Source of the DNA: a bacterium | Lineage (GTDB): Bacteria; Chloroflexota; Dormibacteria; UBA8260; Bog-877 | Reading direction: 5' to 3' | DNA length: 64,000 bases | Assembly (NCBI GenBank): GCA_021802115.1 | Contig: JAKABA010000005.1 | Coordinates: forward strand, 14,868 to 78,867 | Shown: positions 35,160 to 44,443 of the stretch, piece by piece | How positions within the stretch are numbered: the stretch's first letter is position 1 | Layout of the letters: each line of letters opens with the position of its first letter | Notes under the pieces: generated by a model | The model's input: only the letters and a program-made list of their open reading frames with translations | Databases searched by the model: none | Told to the model about the DNA's origin: nothing | Position numbers and translations under genes: made by a program

Positions 35160-36286
35160 TCGAGCGCCGCCGGACCCGTCCCATCAAGGTCGGCTCAGTC
35201 GTGATCGGTGGCGCCGCCCCGATCAGCGTGCAGACCATGACCAAGACTCCCACCGAGGATGCCCGGGCCACCCTGGAGCAGATCAGTCGCGCCGCCGATG
35301 CCGGTGCCGACATCATCCGGGTCACCTGTGACACGGAGGAGGCTGGGGAGTCACTCAAGGAGATCGTGAAGGGGAGCCGGCTTCCGATCGTGGCTGACAT
35401 CCACTACGACGCGCCCCTCGCCCTCATGGCTCTCGATGCCGGGATTCAGTGCCTGCGTCTCAACCCGGGCAACATCCGGCAGCCGGAGAAGGTGGCTGAG
35501 ATCGCCCGACGCTGCCAGGAACTCGGGGTGCCGATCCGGATCGGGGTCAACGCCGGCAGTCTCCCCGACCGCAAGAGTCTCGAGCGCGGGCGGGGCCAGG
35601 GGGGGCCCGACGATGTCGCCCAGCGGATGGTGGATGCGGCGATGGGGCACATCAAGATCCTGGAGCATCTGGGCTTCCAGGACATCAAGGTGAGCCTCAA
35701 GGCCAGCGACGTGCTCACCAACATCGCCGCCAACCGGCTCTTCGCCAGTCTTCCCAACCGATATCCGCTGCACTTGGGGCTGACCGAGGCGGGGCCCACC
35801 GCCACCGGCGCTCTCAAGAGCGCGATGGGCATTGGGATCCTGCTCGCCGAGGGGATTGGCGATACCATCCGGGTTTCGCTGGTGGACCAGCCCGAGGTGG
35901 AGGTCAAGGTGGCGCGGCAGATTCTTGCCAACCTCCAGGAGAAGGCCACCGGACCCAATCTGATCGCCTGCCCAACCTGCGGACGGCTCGAGATCGACAT
36001 GATGCCGATGGTGGCGCGGGTGGAGACGGCCCTGCAGCGGGTGAAGCGGCCGATCACAGTCTCGGTGATGGGATGCGTCGTGAACGGGCCGGGCGAGGGG
36101 ATGCACGCTGACATCGGCATCGCCGGCGGCAAGCAGAAGGGGATTCTCTACCGAAAAGGGAAGGTCATCTCGACCATGCCCGAGAGCGAGCTGGTGGACT
36201 CGCTGGTCCGTGAGCTGGACCGGATCGCCGACGAGGACCGCGATCTGATCGCGGCTGGGCAGGAGCTCCCGACCGGAATCCCCTGA
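35156..36286 (+). CDS. ispG: 4-hydroxy-3-methylbut-2-enyl diphosphate synthase (IspG/GcpE)
   Basis: A 376-residue iron-sulfur enzyme converting MEcPP to HMBPP in the MEP pathway. The TIM barrel begins MIERRRTRPIKVG and has VQTMTKTPTEDARATLEQI and LRLNPGNI. The C-terminal cluster ligands are in ACPTCGRLEIDM and CVVNGPGE. ATG 35156 overlaps the rseP stop (ATGA). It ends the uppS-cdsA-dxr-rseP-ispG operon. Confidence 0.96.
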   Translation: MIERRRTRPIKVGSVVIGGAAPISVQTMTKTPTEDARATLEQISRAADAGADIIRVTCDTEEAGESLKEIVKGSRLPIVADIHYDAPLALMALDAGIQCLRLNPGNIRQPEKVAEIARRCQELGVPIRIGVNAGSLPDRKSLERGRGQGGPDDVAQRMVDAAMGHIKILEHLGFQDIKVSLKASDVLTNIAANRLFASLPNRYPLHLGLTEAGPTATGALKSAMGIGILLAEGIGDTIRVSLVDQPEVEVKVARQILANLQEKATGPNLIACPTCGRLEIDMMPMVARVETALQRVKRPITVSVMGCVVNGPGEGMHADIGIAGGKQKGILYRKGKVISTMPESELVDSLVRELDRIADEDRDLIAAGQELPTGIP

Positions 36287-36288
36287 GG

Positions 36289-36314
36289 CGCCGGGCAGCC
36301 CAGGTCCCCGGGCG
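36289..36314. terminator. Possible hairpin after ispG
   Basis: CGCCGGG (36289-36295) can pair with CCCGGGCG (36307-36314) with one bulge. It lies three bases past the ispG stop. There is no T-run. The rest of the 280-base gap to the convergent C26 peptidase shows nothing recognisable. Confidence 0.3.
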
Positions 36315-36566
36315 ATGCGCGTAGTGGCAATTTAACGCGCGCTGCGCCGAGTGGTCGGCGTTGCTTCGCAAGGGCAAGATGTAACCGTGGCGATCGGGCT
36401 TGGCAAGTCGAGGTGGTCGAACCAGATGATGCCATCAGGTGACCGCGACGGTGCCCAGCCGGTGAGCTTGGGCTCAACAGTTGCGGATCTACGATCACGG
36501 GCCGGTGGGATCACGCTGGGAGGATCCCTGCGTCGGGCTCGGGACCAGATGTTTCGGGACCAACCG

Positions 36567-37352
36567 TTAGCTCAGGGCGAGCGATGCCTGCAGGCGGGAC
36601 CGCGGACTCTTGTCGTCGCCGCGACAAGCCGCGGCGAACGCCGCAAAGAGCTGCCGGGCGAACAGGTGGTCCGTGTAGAGTTCCTCCGGGTGGAATTGGA
36701 CCGCCACGGTCCAGGACCCATCGACGGCCTCAACCCCCTCGATTAGACCGTCGTCGGCGCGTGCGCTCACCCGCAGACCGGGGGCGAGGACGTCGATCCC
36801 CTGATGGTGAAGGCTGTTGACCCGCAAGTCGGAGCCCCCAAAAATCTCCGCCAGCCTCGAGCCGGCTTCGATGTGGAGTCCGTGGGTCAGGCGGTCGCGC
36901 GTTCCCTGGCGGGGGTGGCCATCTCCCTCTGGCCGTTGGCTGGGGAGGTCCTGGACAAGAGTTCCCCCCAGGCCGACGTTCAAGACCTGCAGGCCTCGAC
37001 AGATCCCCAGCACGGGCACCCTCGTCTGGCGGGCCCAATCGAGCAACTGGAACTCCAAATCGTCCAGCCGCTGATCCCACTCCGAGGTGGGATGGGGTGC
37101 GGCTCCGTAGCGACCCGGCTCGACGTCCACGCCGCCGGGGAGTAGCAGCCCGTCGGCCCAATCGAGGTTGACCGGCAGCGGGGCCCCCAACGGAATCAAA
37201 ATCGGAGTGGTATGAGCCTCCTGGAGAGCCTCGATGTAGGCGCTGTTCAGGCTCTGGATGGGCAGTCCACCCTCGGTGTCAGGGTCGTCTCGGTAGCTGG
37301 AGTGCATCGGCACCAGCACCAGGGGGGCTGAGCCGTTGGCGGGTTCGCTCAC
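36567..37352 (-). CDS. Peptidase C26 / gamma-glutamyl-GABA hydrolase-like amidotransferase
   Basis: A 261-residue class I glutamine-amidotransferase-fold hydrolase of the PuuD type. The nucleophile cysteine is in VLGICRGLQVLNVGLGGTL, substrate-pocket LLLPGGVDVEP lies upstream, and the His/Glu pair is in AVQFHPEE. It would hydrolyse a gamma-glutamyl amide; the natural substrate is unknown. GTG 37352 overlaps the stop of the upstream aminotransferase (GTGA), so the two are probably co-expressed. Confidence 0.88.
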   Translation of the reverse strand: MSEPANGSAPLVLVPMHSSYRDDPDTEGGLPIQSLNSAYIEALQEAHTTPILIPLGAPLPVNLDWADGLLLPGGVDVEPGRYGAAPHPTSEWDQRLDDLEFQLLDWARQTRVPVLGICRGLQVLNVGLGGTLVQDLPSQRPEGDGHPRQGTRDRLTHGLHIEAGSRLAEIFGGSDLRVNSLHHQGIDVLAPGLRVSARADDGLIEGVEAVDGSWTVAVQFHPEELYTDHLFARQLFAAFAAACRGDDKSPRSRLQASLALS

Positions 37353-38536
37353 AGCACCGCGCTGGGCGTGGCCGCCCCGACAAACCGGGCGATCCGGACC
37401 AGCGCCTCTTGGATGTCGGGCAGCCCCGCCGTGTAGGCAAGCCGGATGTAGCCGCGGCCAGCGTCCCCGAAGGCCTCGCCGGCTAGCACCGCCACCCCGG
37501 CCTCCCGCAGCAGGCGGTCAGCCATCTCGCGGCTGCTGAGGCCAGTTCCTTGAACGTTCGGGAAGGCATAGAACGACGCCTCCGGAAGCAGGCAGCTGAT
37601 GCCCGGGATCTGGTTCAGGCCAGCAACCAAGGTGTCACGTCGGCGCCGAAATTCGGAGACCATCTTCTGCACCGAGATCTCGGAGGCCTCTGCCTCCAGC
37701 GCCTCGATGGCGGCCAGCTGGGTGAACGCGGCGGCGCAGGAGCTGGTGTTGATCAGGAGAGTCTCCATGTGCTTGGCCAGCTCGCGCGGCATCACGCCAT
37801 AGCCCAGCCGCCAGCCGCACATCGCATAGGTCTTGGAGAGGCCATCGAGCACGATCGTGCGCTCCGCCATCCCAGGACGGGACCAGATCGGCCGGGGCAG
37901 GTCGCCAAAGCAGATCCGGGAGTAGATCTCGTCGCTCAGCACCAGCAGGTCATGCTTGATGGCGAGTTCCGCGAGGCGGTCCAGGTCGGCGGCGGGGATC
38001 ACCCCTCCGGTCGGGTTCTGCGGGGAGTTGATGATCACCATCCTGGTCCGGGGCGACAGCAGGGACTCGAACTCGTCCATGTCCATCCCGAAGCCGCGCT
38101 CCTCATGCAGAGCGATGGGGCGAGCGACCGCACCCACAAAATCGGTCAAGGAGCGGTAGACCGGGTAACCGGGATCGGGGAGGATGACCTCGTCACCCTC
38201 CTCCACACAGCTGAGCAGGGCGAAGTGGAGGATGTTCTTTGACCCAGGCACCACCACGACCTGATCCGCTGCCACCGGGACTCCGCCGCGGCGGGCCATG
38301 CTGGCGGCGATGGCCTCTCGGACTTGCGGCAGTCCCGCCGCGGGGGTGTAGTGGGTGGCTCCGGACTTCATGGCGGCGTAGGCCGCCTCCATGATGTTCG
38401 AAGGCGTGTCGAAGTCGGGCTCTCCGATCTCAAGATGGATGACCGACTTTCCGGTCGCCTCCAGCTTGCGAGCCTGGGCTAGGACCTCAAAGGCACTCTC
38501 CGTTCCGAGGCGGTTCATTCGACTGGCGAAGCGCAC
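37349..38536 (-). CDS. Class I pyridoxal-phosphate aminotransferase
   Basis: About 395 residues, aspartate-aminotransferase fold. Motifs are LEIGEPDFDTP, NSPQNPTGGV, DEIYSRICF, and the PLP lysine in LDGLSKTYAMCGWRLGYG. The start is uncertain: GTG 38536 has GGGAGG five bases upstream and fits the family N-terminus, while ATG 38557 and TTG 38569 are in frame. The amino-acid specificity is not readable from sequence. It is followed by the C26 peptidase, suggesting shared amino-acid metabolism. Confidence 0.9.
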   Translation of the reverse strand: MRFASRMNRLGTESAFEVLAQARKLEATGKSVIHLEIGEPDFDTPSNIMEAAYAAMKSGATHYTPAAGLPQVREAIAASMARRGGVPVAADQVVVVPGSKNILHFALLSCVEEGDEVILPDPGYPVYRSLTDFVGAVARPIALHEERGFGMDMDEFESLLSPRTRMVIINSPQNPTGGVIPAADLDRLAELAIKHDLLVLSDEIYSRICFGDLPRPIWSRPGMAERTIVLDGLSKTYAMCGWRLGYGVMPRELAKHMETLLINTSSCAAAFTQLAAIEALEAEASEISVQKMVSEFRRRRDTLVAGLNQIPGISCLLPEASFYAFPNVQGTGLSSREMADRLLREAGVAVLAGEAFGDAGRGYIRLAYTAGLPDIQEALVRIARFVGAATPSAVL

Positions 38537-38586
38537 ATTACCCTCCCGACCGGCCATTCCCTCTTCCAAGTGGGGGAACGCTCGGT

Positions 38587-39072
38587 CTACGACACCACCG
38601 TGATCTGACCCAACATGCCCAGGCTCTCGTGGGGGATGCAGAAGTACTTGTAGGTTCCAGCTGCCGTGAGCTTGAGCGAGAAGCTGGCCCCGGGATTGAG
38701 GGCGTGATTCCAGCCAGTCGCCCCCGATGGCAACGCCGCGTCGGCCGCGCTGGCGGCCAGACTTGCCTCATCGGTGGTGGTGTGGAAGACATTTCCAACA
38801 TTCTTCCAGGTGACGGTTCCGCCGACTTTGAGGCAGACGCTGGCGGGCGCGAACTTCAATGAGTTGGTGGCGTCGACAGTCACCGCCGTCTGGGCGGTGG
38901 CCGCGGTGCAGCCCCCCGAGGCGCCCGAGCTGGAGGATGAACTGGTGCTGGTGGTGGTGGTCGCACTCTGGCCGGGGATCGGGCCGGTTCCGCAGGCGGC
39001 AACCAACACCGCCGTCGTGGCGGCGAGCACACCCAAAGCTAGGGAGTTGGCACGGGGAAACAAGCTGGTCAT
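38587..39072 (-). CDS. Cupredoxin-domain lipoprotein
   Basis: 161 residues. The signal peptide ends in a lipobox (VLVAAC, cysteine near residue 24), so it is predicted to be lipid-anchored outside the cell. A Thr/Ser-rich linker follows. The plastocyanin-like domain has the type-1 copper ligands in order: His in GNVFHTTT, then Cys, His and Met in YFCIPHESLGMLG. It likely carries electrons or copper at the surface. ATG 39072 has AGGAGG upstream. The frame extends upstream without similarity. Confidence 0.9.
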   Translation of the reverse strand: MTSLFPRANSLALGVLAATTAVLVAACGTGPIPGQSATTTTSTSSSSSSGASGGCTAATAQTAVTVDATNSLKFAPASVCLKVGGTVTWKNVGNVFHTTTDEASLAASAADAALPSGATGWNHALNPGASFSLKLTAAGTYKYFCIPHESLGMLGQITVVS

Positions 39073-39100
39073 CGGTCCTCCTTGCGGCTGTTCACCTGAG

Positions 39101-39106
39101 ATGCTA
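39101..39106 (-). promoter_or_regulatory. Possible -10 element of the cupredoxin gene
   Basis: TAGCAT on the minus strand, 28 bases before ATG 39072, leaving room for the AGGAGG ribosome-binding site. Confidence 0.35.
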
Positions 39107-39223
39107 CCGCGCAGCCCCAGGTCCGGGTCGCGGCGCCAAGATGGCAGTTGATCACCGCGGCGTCTTGCCTGTCGCCAGGCTCCTGGGCCCAGCGGCTCGA
39201 GCCGACCGGGCCCGGCGACGCCC

Positions 39224-39784
39224 TCACCCAGCCGTGGCCAGTTCCATGGGCCGCAGCTGACCATCCTCTGGCTCTTCTGCGCCAGTTGGTCCCAAAGCCG
39301 CCGTGAGCCAGGCGAGGCGGGAATAGAAGCCACGGGTATGGGGGGAGCGGCCGAGCCGGAGCCCGGTGAAGTCGTAGTGGTGCGTCCACTCGTGCAGCAG
39401 GGTGGAGGTGAAAGCCGCTGGCGCCAACACCTGGCTGCGGATGGCGGTCAGGTGATAGATGCGAATGGCGCAGCGCTCCGGCTCTGCGCCCGCCCGCGGG
39501 ATGCGGCACCGGTAGTAGCCATAGGTCTTTTGAGCCAGCCGGCCCCGGCTGTCGGTGGCGTGGGTCTGCGCCCTCGGCGCCACCGTCAACCCGCAGGGGG
39601 GCAGGTGGAAGCCGTCATTGAGGGCTCCCAGAAGGGCCAGGCCGAGCCGTTCTCGCTCCACCCTGCCCTCGCTCCTTTGCAACCAGGCGACCAGGGCCGC
39701 GGCGGCAGCTGGTGGTGCTCCGGGAAGCTCCACCTCGGCCTGACTCCTCGCGTAGTCGGCGGTGGAACAGGAGGAGCGGCGCAT
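39224..39784 (-). CDS. HExxH putative metalloprotease-like protein
   Basis: 186 residues with no signal peptide. A zinc-type HExxH motif appears as TSTLLHEWTHHYDFTGL (about residues 127-143), preceded by an Arg/Cys-containing segment (YGYYRCRIPRAG). It resembles SprT/IrrE-style or other short gluzincin-like domains only at the motif level; I do not recognise the family. A third ligand is not evident. A TAAACT hexamer lies 11 bases before ATG 39784. Confidence 0.65.
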   Translation of the reverse strand: MRRSSCSTADYARSQAEVELPGAPPAAAAALVAWLQRSEGRVERERLGLALLGALNDGFHLPPCGLTVAPRAQTHATDSRGRLAQKTYGYYRCRIPRAGAEPERCAIRIYHLTAIRSQVLAPAAFTSTLLHEWTHHYDFTGLRLGRSPHTRGFYSRLAWLTAALGPTGAEEPEDGQLRPMELATAG

Positions 39785-39795
39785 TCTGCTGCCAA

Positions 39796-39801
39796 AGTTT
39801 A
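39796..39801 (-). promoter_or_regulatory. Possible -10 element of the HExxH gene
   Basis: TAAACT on the minus strand ends 11 bases before the ATG at 39784, giving a leader of about four bases. Confidence 0.4.
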
Positions 39802-39912
39802 GATGCTCGGGTCAGACCTTCGGCCCGCGCGCGTCCGGAAACAGTCAGGCGCAGACGGTGTGGTCGCCCCACCCCTTCGCCAGCGCGCCCGTTTGGCGAC
39901 ATCAGCTGGCCC

Positions 39913-41310
39913 TCACCCATAGTTAAGGAGCCCGGCGAAGACGGACAATGGCTCGCCGGGATAGGATCGCACTCGCGGCAGCTCCCACAGGTTGTTCGAG
40001 CTCTCCAACCAGGGGAACCGGCCCAACCAGTTGTCCTCCAGACCGCCCACGTAGCCCAGGGAGCTCAGTTCCGAGAACAGTTCGCGCTCACCTGTCGCCA
40101 CGGTCTGCGGCGATGGGTAAGGCCACAGCCCGCTGTAGGAGATGAACTGGATCGGTTGCCCCGTGATCTGCTCTAGGACCTTGGCGGTGTTGCCGGCCAG
40201 AGCTTGTATCGTGGCCGGGGACCGACCCCAGAGCACCGTGCCATCGTTATAGGTGTGGTCCTCGACCCACATGCCGGAGCTGGCGAGGTCCTTCAGCTCG
40301 GCCGCAGTCATGTAGTACTCCTGACCGTTCTTGATCCCGATCAGGCCGCTGCACGGGAGGAACGTTGCCGTCAGACCATTCGCTTGAAGGACAGGCAGGG
40401 CGTACCGGTACTCGTTGGCGAAGCCGTCGTCAAAGGTGATCACAACTGGCTTCGGGGGCAGCGGGAGCCCGTAGTAGAGGTAGTCCGCCAGATCCACCAA
40501 CGAGATGCTGGTGTAGTGCTGGCTGACCAGATAGCCTATCTCGGCAGCGAACTGGGCCGGCGGGACGGTCAAACCATAGTCGATTTGGTAGCTGTACTGG
40601 TTAGTGTAGTTGGCCCGGATCGGGTAGGGACCCACCAGGTGGTACATCAGGATCGGCACCGCGGCCTGCCTTGATATCAAAGGGGTGGGCTGGATGATTG
40701 GGGCGTTCGGCGACATTGGGCCCTCGCCCACGATCCGCATTGCCCCTGCCCCTCCATTCGAGCCTGGATGTGCTGTGCCCACCGCCGCAAGCGCCAGACT
40801 CAGTCCCTGGTAGTCGGCCACCACCCCGGGGGGCGACACCTTGCTCGGGTCACGGAACTGGACTCCTGCCCTGACGGAGTAGACGTTCGCCAGCGTGGAC
40901 GCGGGTGTTTCCCTGCTGGTCCATGCCGCGCCCGGAACAGCCGCTCCCAGGGAGAAGGACGCGACCTGGGCAGAGCCGGTGAATTTGGCGGCCAGCATTG
41001 TGTTGCGAGCTGCCTCGGAGGGCCACTGGTGCTGAGCCACGGCGGCCAGTTGCGGCCACTGAGCTCCGAAATCACCATTCAGCATCTCCTTCATAAAGGA
41101 GGTTGCCAGGGCGGTTGCCTGGAGGGCAGCCGACAGCGGAGCCCGGGACGCCGCGGGGTGGGGTGCCTTGGGTGAGGTGGCCTGGCGCCCGCAGCCGACC
41201 ATGACCAGGGAGAGACTCACGGCTGCGCCGATACTGAGGAGAGTTCGGGCTGGACGGCCGTGCACTGGCCGGTGACGGCCCAGGGCGCAGGTCCTGCGTG
41301 TCGATGCCAT
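39913..41310 (-). CDS. Polysaccharide-deacetylase-domain lipoprotein, degenerate motifs
   Basis: About 465 residues. A lipoprotein signal peptide ends VMVGC (cysteine near residue 40). Residues about 60-190 are an uncharacterised domain. The C-terminal NodB-like domain begins VPILMYHLVG and keeps motif 1, VVITFDDGFANEY (292-296 for TFDDG). Motif 2 reads DHTYND (351-356), where the second metal histidine of H-S/T-x-x-H is aspartate. Motif 3 lacks the usual RxxxxPYG arginine (ISYSGLWPYPSP). It is either an altered deacetylase or a carbohydrate-binding relative. ATG 41310 has GGGAGG upstream. Confidence 0.85.
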   Translation of the reverse strand: MASTRRTCALGRHRPVHGRPARTLLSIGAAVSLSLVMVGCGRQATSPKAPHPAASRAPLSAALQATALATSFMKEMLNGDFGAQWPQLAAVAQHQWPSEAARNTMLAAKFTGSAQVASFSLGAAVPGAAWTSRETPASTLANVYSVRAGVQFRDPSKVSPPGVVADYQGLSLALAAVGTAHPGSNGGAGAMRIVGEGPMSPNAPIIQPTPLISRQAAVPILMYHLVGPYPIRANYTNQYSYQIDYGLTVPPAQFAAEIGYLVSQHYTSISLVDLADYLYYGLPLPPKPVVITFDDGFANEYRYALPVLQANGLTATFLPCSGLIGIKNGQEYYMTAAELKDLASSGMWVEDHTYNDGTVLWGRSPATIQALAGNTAKVLEQITGQPIQFISYSGLWPYPSPQTVATGERELFSELSSLGYVGGLEDNWLGRFPWLESSNNLWELPRVRSYPGEPLSVFAGLLNYG

Positions 41311-42311
41311 CCGAAGGCCTCCCCAGGGGCAAAAAGGAGCCGGCCACCATGCCAACCCGATTGTTCAACGTGGCGTCCGGCGGGTTCGGTTACGCGGCGA
41401 AGGCGCCCATCGCGCCAGCGCCACCGGAAGGGAATGGTGGTTGGCGAGCCGGGGCTGTCGCTGACCAGCCATCTCGCGAGTGGATGCCCGATTCTCGGCC
41501 GTCGAGACTGGTGAGCTGTCCGAGCGTGACGGAGGCACCCTGGGACCAGCTTGACGCGCCCTGCTCTGGACCCTGCGCCGGTGGGCGGGAAGCAGGGAGA
41601 CTCATCGGGTCATGGTCCCCCCGAACTCAATGGCAGCTTCGCCCGACCTCGCCCCAGCGGGTCGGCCCACGGGCCTCGCTCCAGGCCGGGGTGGTCATCG
41701 AGCCGTGACGATCCAGAGTCCTCGAGGGCCGGCCGCGGCCCAGTGTTCGGAACCCGATCGCCAGCTGAGCCCTGCCTTCCGCGGTGCGGCGCGGGCCCGG
41801 TGCCGGAGGCATGAGCGCTGCTGAGCGCAGCCCGGCGTCCCGCGACAGCCGTGCCGAGGGGCCCGGTCGACCCCTGGCACCGGCTCCGACTCCTGGACAT
41901 TACGACCAGGCACCGGTCCCGCGGATGTTGTCTGGCTCCGCTCAAGCGTCGACGCCGGCTGGGGTGCCTCGCCCGCCCCGGCTGGTCCGCTCCGCGGGTG
42001 GCAGACTCCACAGACCCGGGAGCAGGGCGGTCAACCGGGGCCGGCGGAGTTGACGTCGCGCATCCGGCGTGCGCCTGGTGCCAGAAGAGAGCCGCCACCT
42101 CACCTGAGTTGCCCGGGCCAGTGACCGTGCCAGGGCGGTGGCCGAGCGGGTGGGGATGGGGCGGCTCGGTCGCCGCCGGTGTCGGGCCCTTCAGCTCCGC
42201 CACCCTTTCCCCGCTTCCGATGCTCCGGGGTCAAGATGGCGGGGAAGTAGCACATCTCGCCGCCTTCCTGCTCGTGACCGTGGCTGGCGACCACTCCAGC
42301 CCGGTCCGTAG
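41311..42311. other. About 1 kb without a recognisable gene
   Basis: Both strands contain open frames of up to about 200 codons, but none shows a familiar motif, a credible start with ribosome-binding site, or balanced amino-acid composition; they are Pro/Arg/Gly-rich, as expected of random high-GC frames. It separates two minus-strand genes, so it may carry the promoter of the deacetylase gene. No repeats or insertion-sequence ends were found by eye. Confidence 0.5.
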
Positions 42312-43580
42312 TCAGATGGCTGTAGGACTGCCCAAGACGACCATCCTGGCCGCGGTACGGACCAGGTCGCCCCCCGTTTCCGGCTTGACTGGCATCAACC
42401 ATCCAGTACCTGGCCCATGGCTTATCGGAGCCCACGACACCTCGTAGCCGCCTCGGGCGAAATCCTCCTCGGCCGGCAGATACCCCACCCAGCCGCCCGT
42501 GTAGCCATTGAAGAAGGCGGGCTGGGTGGCGAACTGCGCCTCGAAGCTGAGAGCGAGCTGCGTGAACGTCTCCATCGGCACGCCAACGAGGACTCCGGAG
42601 CCAACTCCCAGTCCCTGAACCTCGATTGGGACGGTGATCCGCAGCTCGCCCGCCGCTCTGCGGTCCTCAACTAGGCGAAGCCACGGGGCTGGGTCAACTC
42701 CCCACCTGTCGTTCGCCTCCTTAGCCAGTTCCCTAGCCTGTCGGTCATCGGGCAGATCCTGCAGCTCGAGCCGGAACCCAGTCCTGGCTACCAAGACTGG
42801 GAGGTCGGCAAGCGGCGCATCGCGGCTGATGAGCGAACGCACCTCGGAACCAACGGTTGAGGCCATATGAGCGAGGTCATCTTCAGTTCCTCGCCACCGA
42901 GGATTGACATCGCCGGCTGAGCCGTTCACCACCAAAACCGGGCAGCCGACCTCGGGCGCGACGGATCGCCGGACAGCACCCGGCCAATCGGCCGAGATAA
43001 GCAGGTTGCCGGACTTGAGGACGTTGGCGTGCGCGCTGTAGCGAACCACGACCGCAATCAGGTCGCCGGCGGCCGAAGCCACTCGCAGCACCCCCACCCT
43101 GGGATCAACCGGACCGCCGGCACGCGTTCCCATGAACGCCTGTTCTTGAGTCCCGATGGGGCGCCGGTTCACGCTGGCCTCGGTCTTACCCACAGTCCAG
43201 CCTGCCACCGCCGGGCACATGCGGTCCAGCGCCTCTTTCGCCGCTGTGCCAGCCCTGTCACAGAGCAGATCCAGATACGGTTGATCGGCCCGAGGTCCTG
43301 AGTGGGTGTGGGAGTAGCACACCATCGCGCCTCTCAAGCCGGAGCCACAGGCAGTGGCTACGGCCCCACGCACGGCGGCAGTCTGGGGCACCGAAAGTCC
43401 GACGTTGTCGACGGTCACAAGAACACCGCGTCGGAGGCCATCGTCGAGGACCAGGGCAGCCACCTCCAGGCGGTCTAGGACTCCAACGGAGACCTTCTCG
43501 CGGTGATAGCCCTCCAGAGGGTAGCCCACCTCGGGGGTGATATCGGCAACTGCCGCGCCTGCTTGCAGAATCTGCGCCAC
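42312..43580 (-). CDS. Neutral/alkaline ceramidase-family hydrolase
   Basis: About 422 residues. The N-terminus reads QAGAAVADITPEVGYPLEGY, typical of the neutral ceramidase N-terminal domain (PF04734), and CYSHTHSGP and SAHANVLK are consistent with its zinc site. No signal peptide is evident, and the protein is shorter than full secreted ceramidases (about 650), so it is the single-domain type of unknown substrate. GTG 43580 lies eight bases after TACGGT; ATT 43571, eight bases after GGAGG, is an alternative. The frame is open to 43649. Confidence 0.8.
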   Translation of the reverse strand: MAQILQAGAAVADITPEVGYPLEGYHREKVSVGVLDRLEVAALVLDDGLRRGVLVTVDNVGLSVPQTAAVRGAVATACGSGLRGAMVCYSHTHSGPRADQPYLDLLCDRAGTAAKEALDRMCPAVAGWTVGKTEASVNRRPIGTQEQAFMGTRAGGPVDPRVGVLRVASAAGDLIAVVVRYSAHANVLKSGNLLISADWPGAVRRSVAPEVGCPVLVVNGSAGDVNPRWRGTEDDLAHMASTVGSEVRSLISRDAPLADLPVLVARTGFRLELQDLPDDRQARELAKEANDRWGVDPAPWLRLVEDRRAAGELRITVPIEVQGLGVGSGVLVGVPMETFTQLALSFEAQFATQPAFFNGYTGGWVGYLPAEEDFARGGYEVSWAPISHGPGTGWLMPVKPETGGDLVRTAARMVVLGSPTAI

Positions 43581-43588
43581 CTCCCAGC

Positions 43589-43594
43589 ACCGTA
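43589..43594 (-). promoter_or_regulatory. Possible -10 element of the ceramidase-family gene
   Basis: TACGGT on the minus strand fits TAnnnT and ends eight bases before GTG 43580. Confidence 0.3.
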
Positions 43595-43909
43595 GAGTTC
43601 TCGGCCAGCGTAGCGGATGACCGATTTCGTGGTACGGGGCTGGCCACAACCGTAGGCACCGATACCGCTGCGAGCTTTTGTGGCGTCGGCCCTGCCTCGC
43701 CTCGTGATGGCGCGCACGGAGTGCGGTGAGTCAGCGGCGGACAGCTAGCTAACTAGGTCAGGGCCCGCCCCAGTCGCTTGCGCTCTTTGGCCCACTGCGC
43801 CAGAATGGCCCCATGACCGAATGGGGTCGCGTGCGCCTGATGTCGGCAAGTCACCGGCCAGGTGCCAAAGTGGGGACCACGGCGACGAAGGGATCACGGT
43901 AGTCGGCCA

Positions 43910-44149
43910 ATGAGCGATCCGAACGCGCGCAAGGTACCGACACTGCCCTTCATGGTCTCCATTGGGCTCATCATGCCCTTGGCGATGTGGGCGGCCGCGA
44001 TTTTGTTGGACAAGTTTGTCTTCGGGGCACGACTGTGGATCTTGGGACTTGTGGTAGGTTCGCCCATCGGGTGGGGGGCTGGGCTGGGTGCTCTGCGCCT
44101 CTGGGCGGGAAGGCTTCCCCCAACCGTGTGGAGCGAGTCGGCTCGTTAG
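43910..44149 (+). CDS. Small two-helix membrane protein, AtpZ/AtpI-like in shape
   Basis: A 79-residue protein with two hydrophobic helices separated by a short turn containing LDKFVFGARLW, and a glycine-rich second helix (LGLVVGSPIGWGAGLGAL). The pattern resembles AtpZ/AtpI-type F0F1 ATPase accessory proteins, but no ATP synthase genes are nearby and there is no strong ribosome-binding site. It could be an unrelated small membrane protein. It is the only plausible gene between the ceramidase gene and tRNA-Leu. Confidence 0.45.
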   Translation: MSDPNARKVPTLPFMVSIGLIMPLAMWAAAILLDKFVFGARLWILGLVVGSPIGWGAGLGALRLWAGRLPPTVWSESAR

Positions 44150-44357
44150 GCCCGGGCCTCTCCGCCCGCCTGCGTGTCGAGCCATCCGCAGTCGCTGACG
44201 CCGAAGGGTGGACCAGTCTGGTCCGTTAGTCGGTCGGACTGGGTCCAGGGTGGTGTCGGCGCTCTCAACCACCAGCCTGCCGAAAGCACCACTCCCTCCC
44301 AGGCCGCTCCACCAGATCGGAGGCGAGCGGGTGGAGGCCAGGGTGAATGGCGCGGCG

Positions 44358-44381
44358 GGTTGCCGTCACGGTTGCCGTCAA
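44358..44381 (+). repeat. Tandem 12-base repeat
   Basis: GGTTGCCGTCAC is followed directly by GGTTGCCGTCAA (11 of 12 identical), about 60 bases beyond the 3' end of tRNA-Leu. No function is assigned. Confidence 0.5.
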
Positions 44382-44443
44382 GCGCATTGCGGTGGCGTCC
44401 GATCCGCTCGGCATCAGGGCTCCAATCGAGATCAAATTGGCAG

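Noticed and set aside
41851..42447. A 198-codon plus-strand frame as a gene
   Set aside because: No motif, unusual composition, no ribosome-binding site, and it overlaps the 3' end of the ceramidase-family gene on the other strand.
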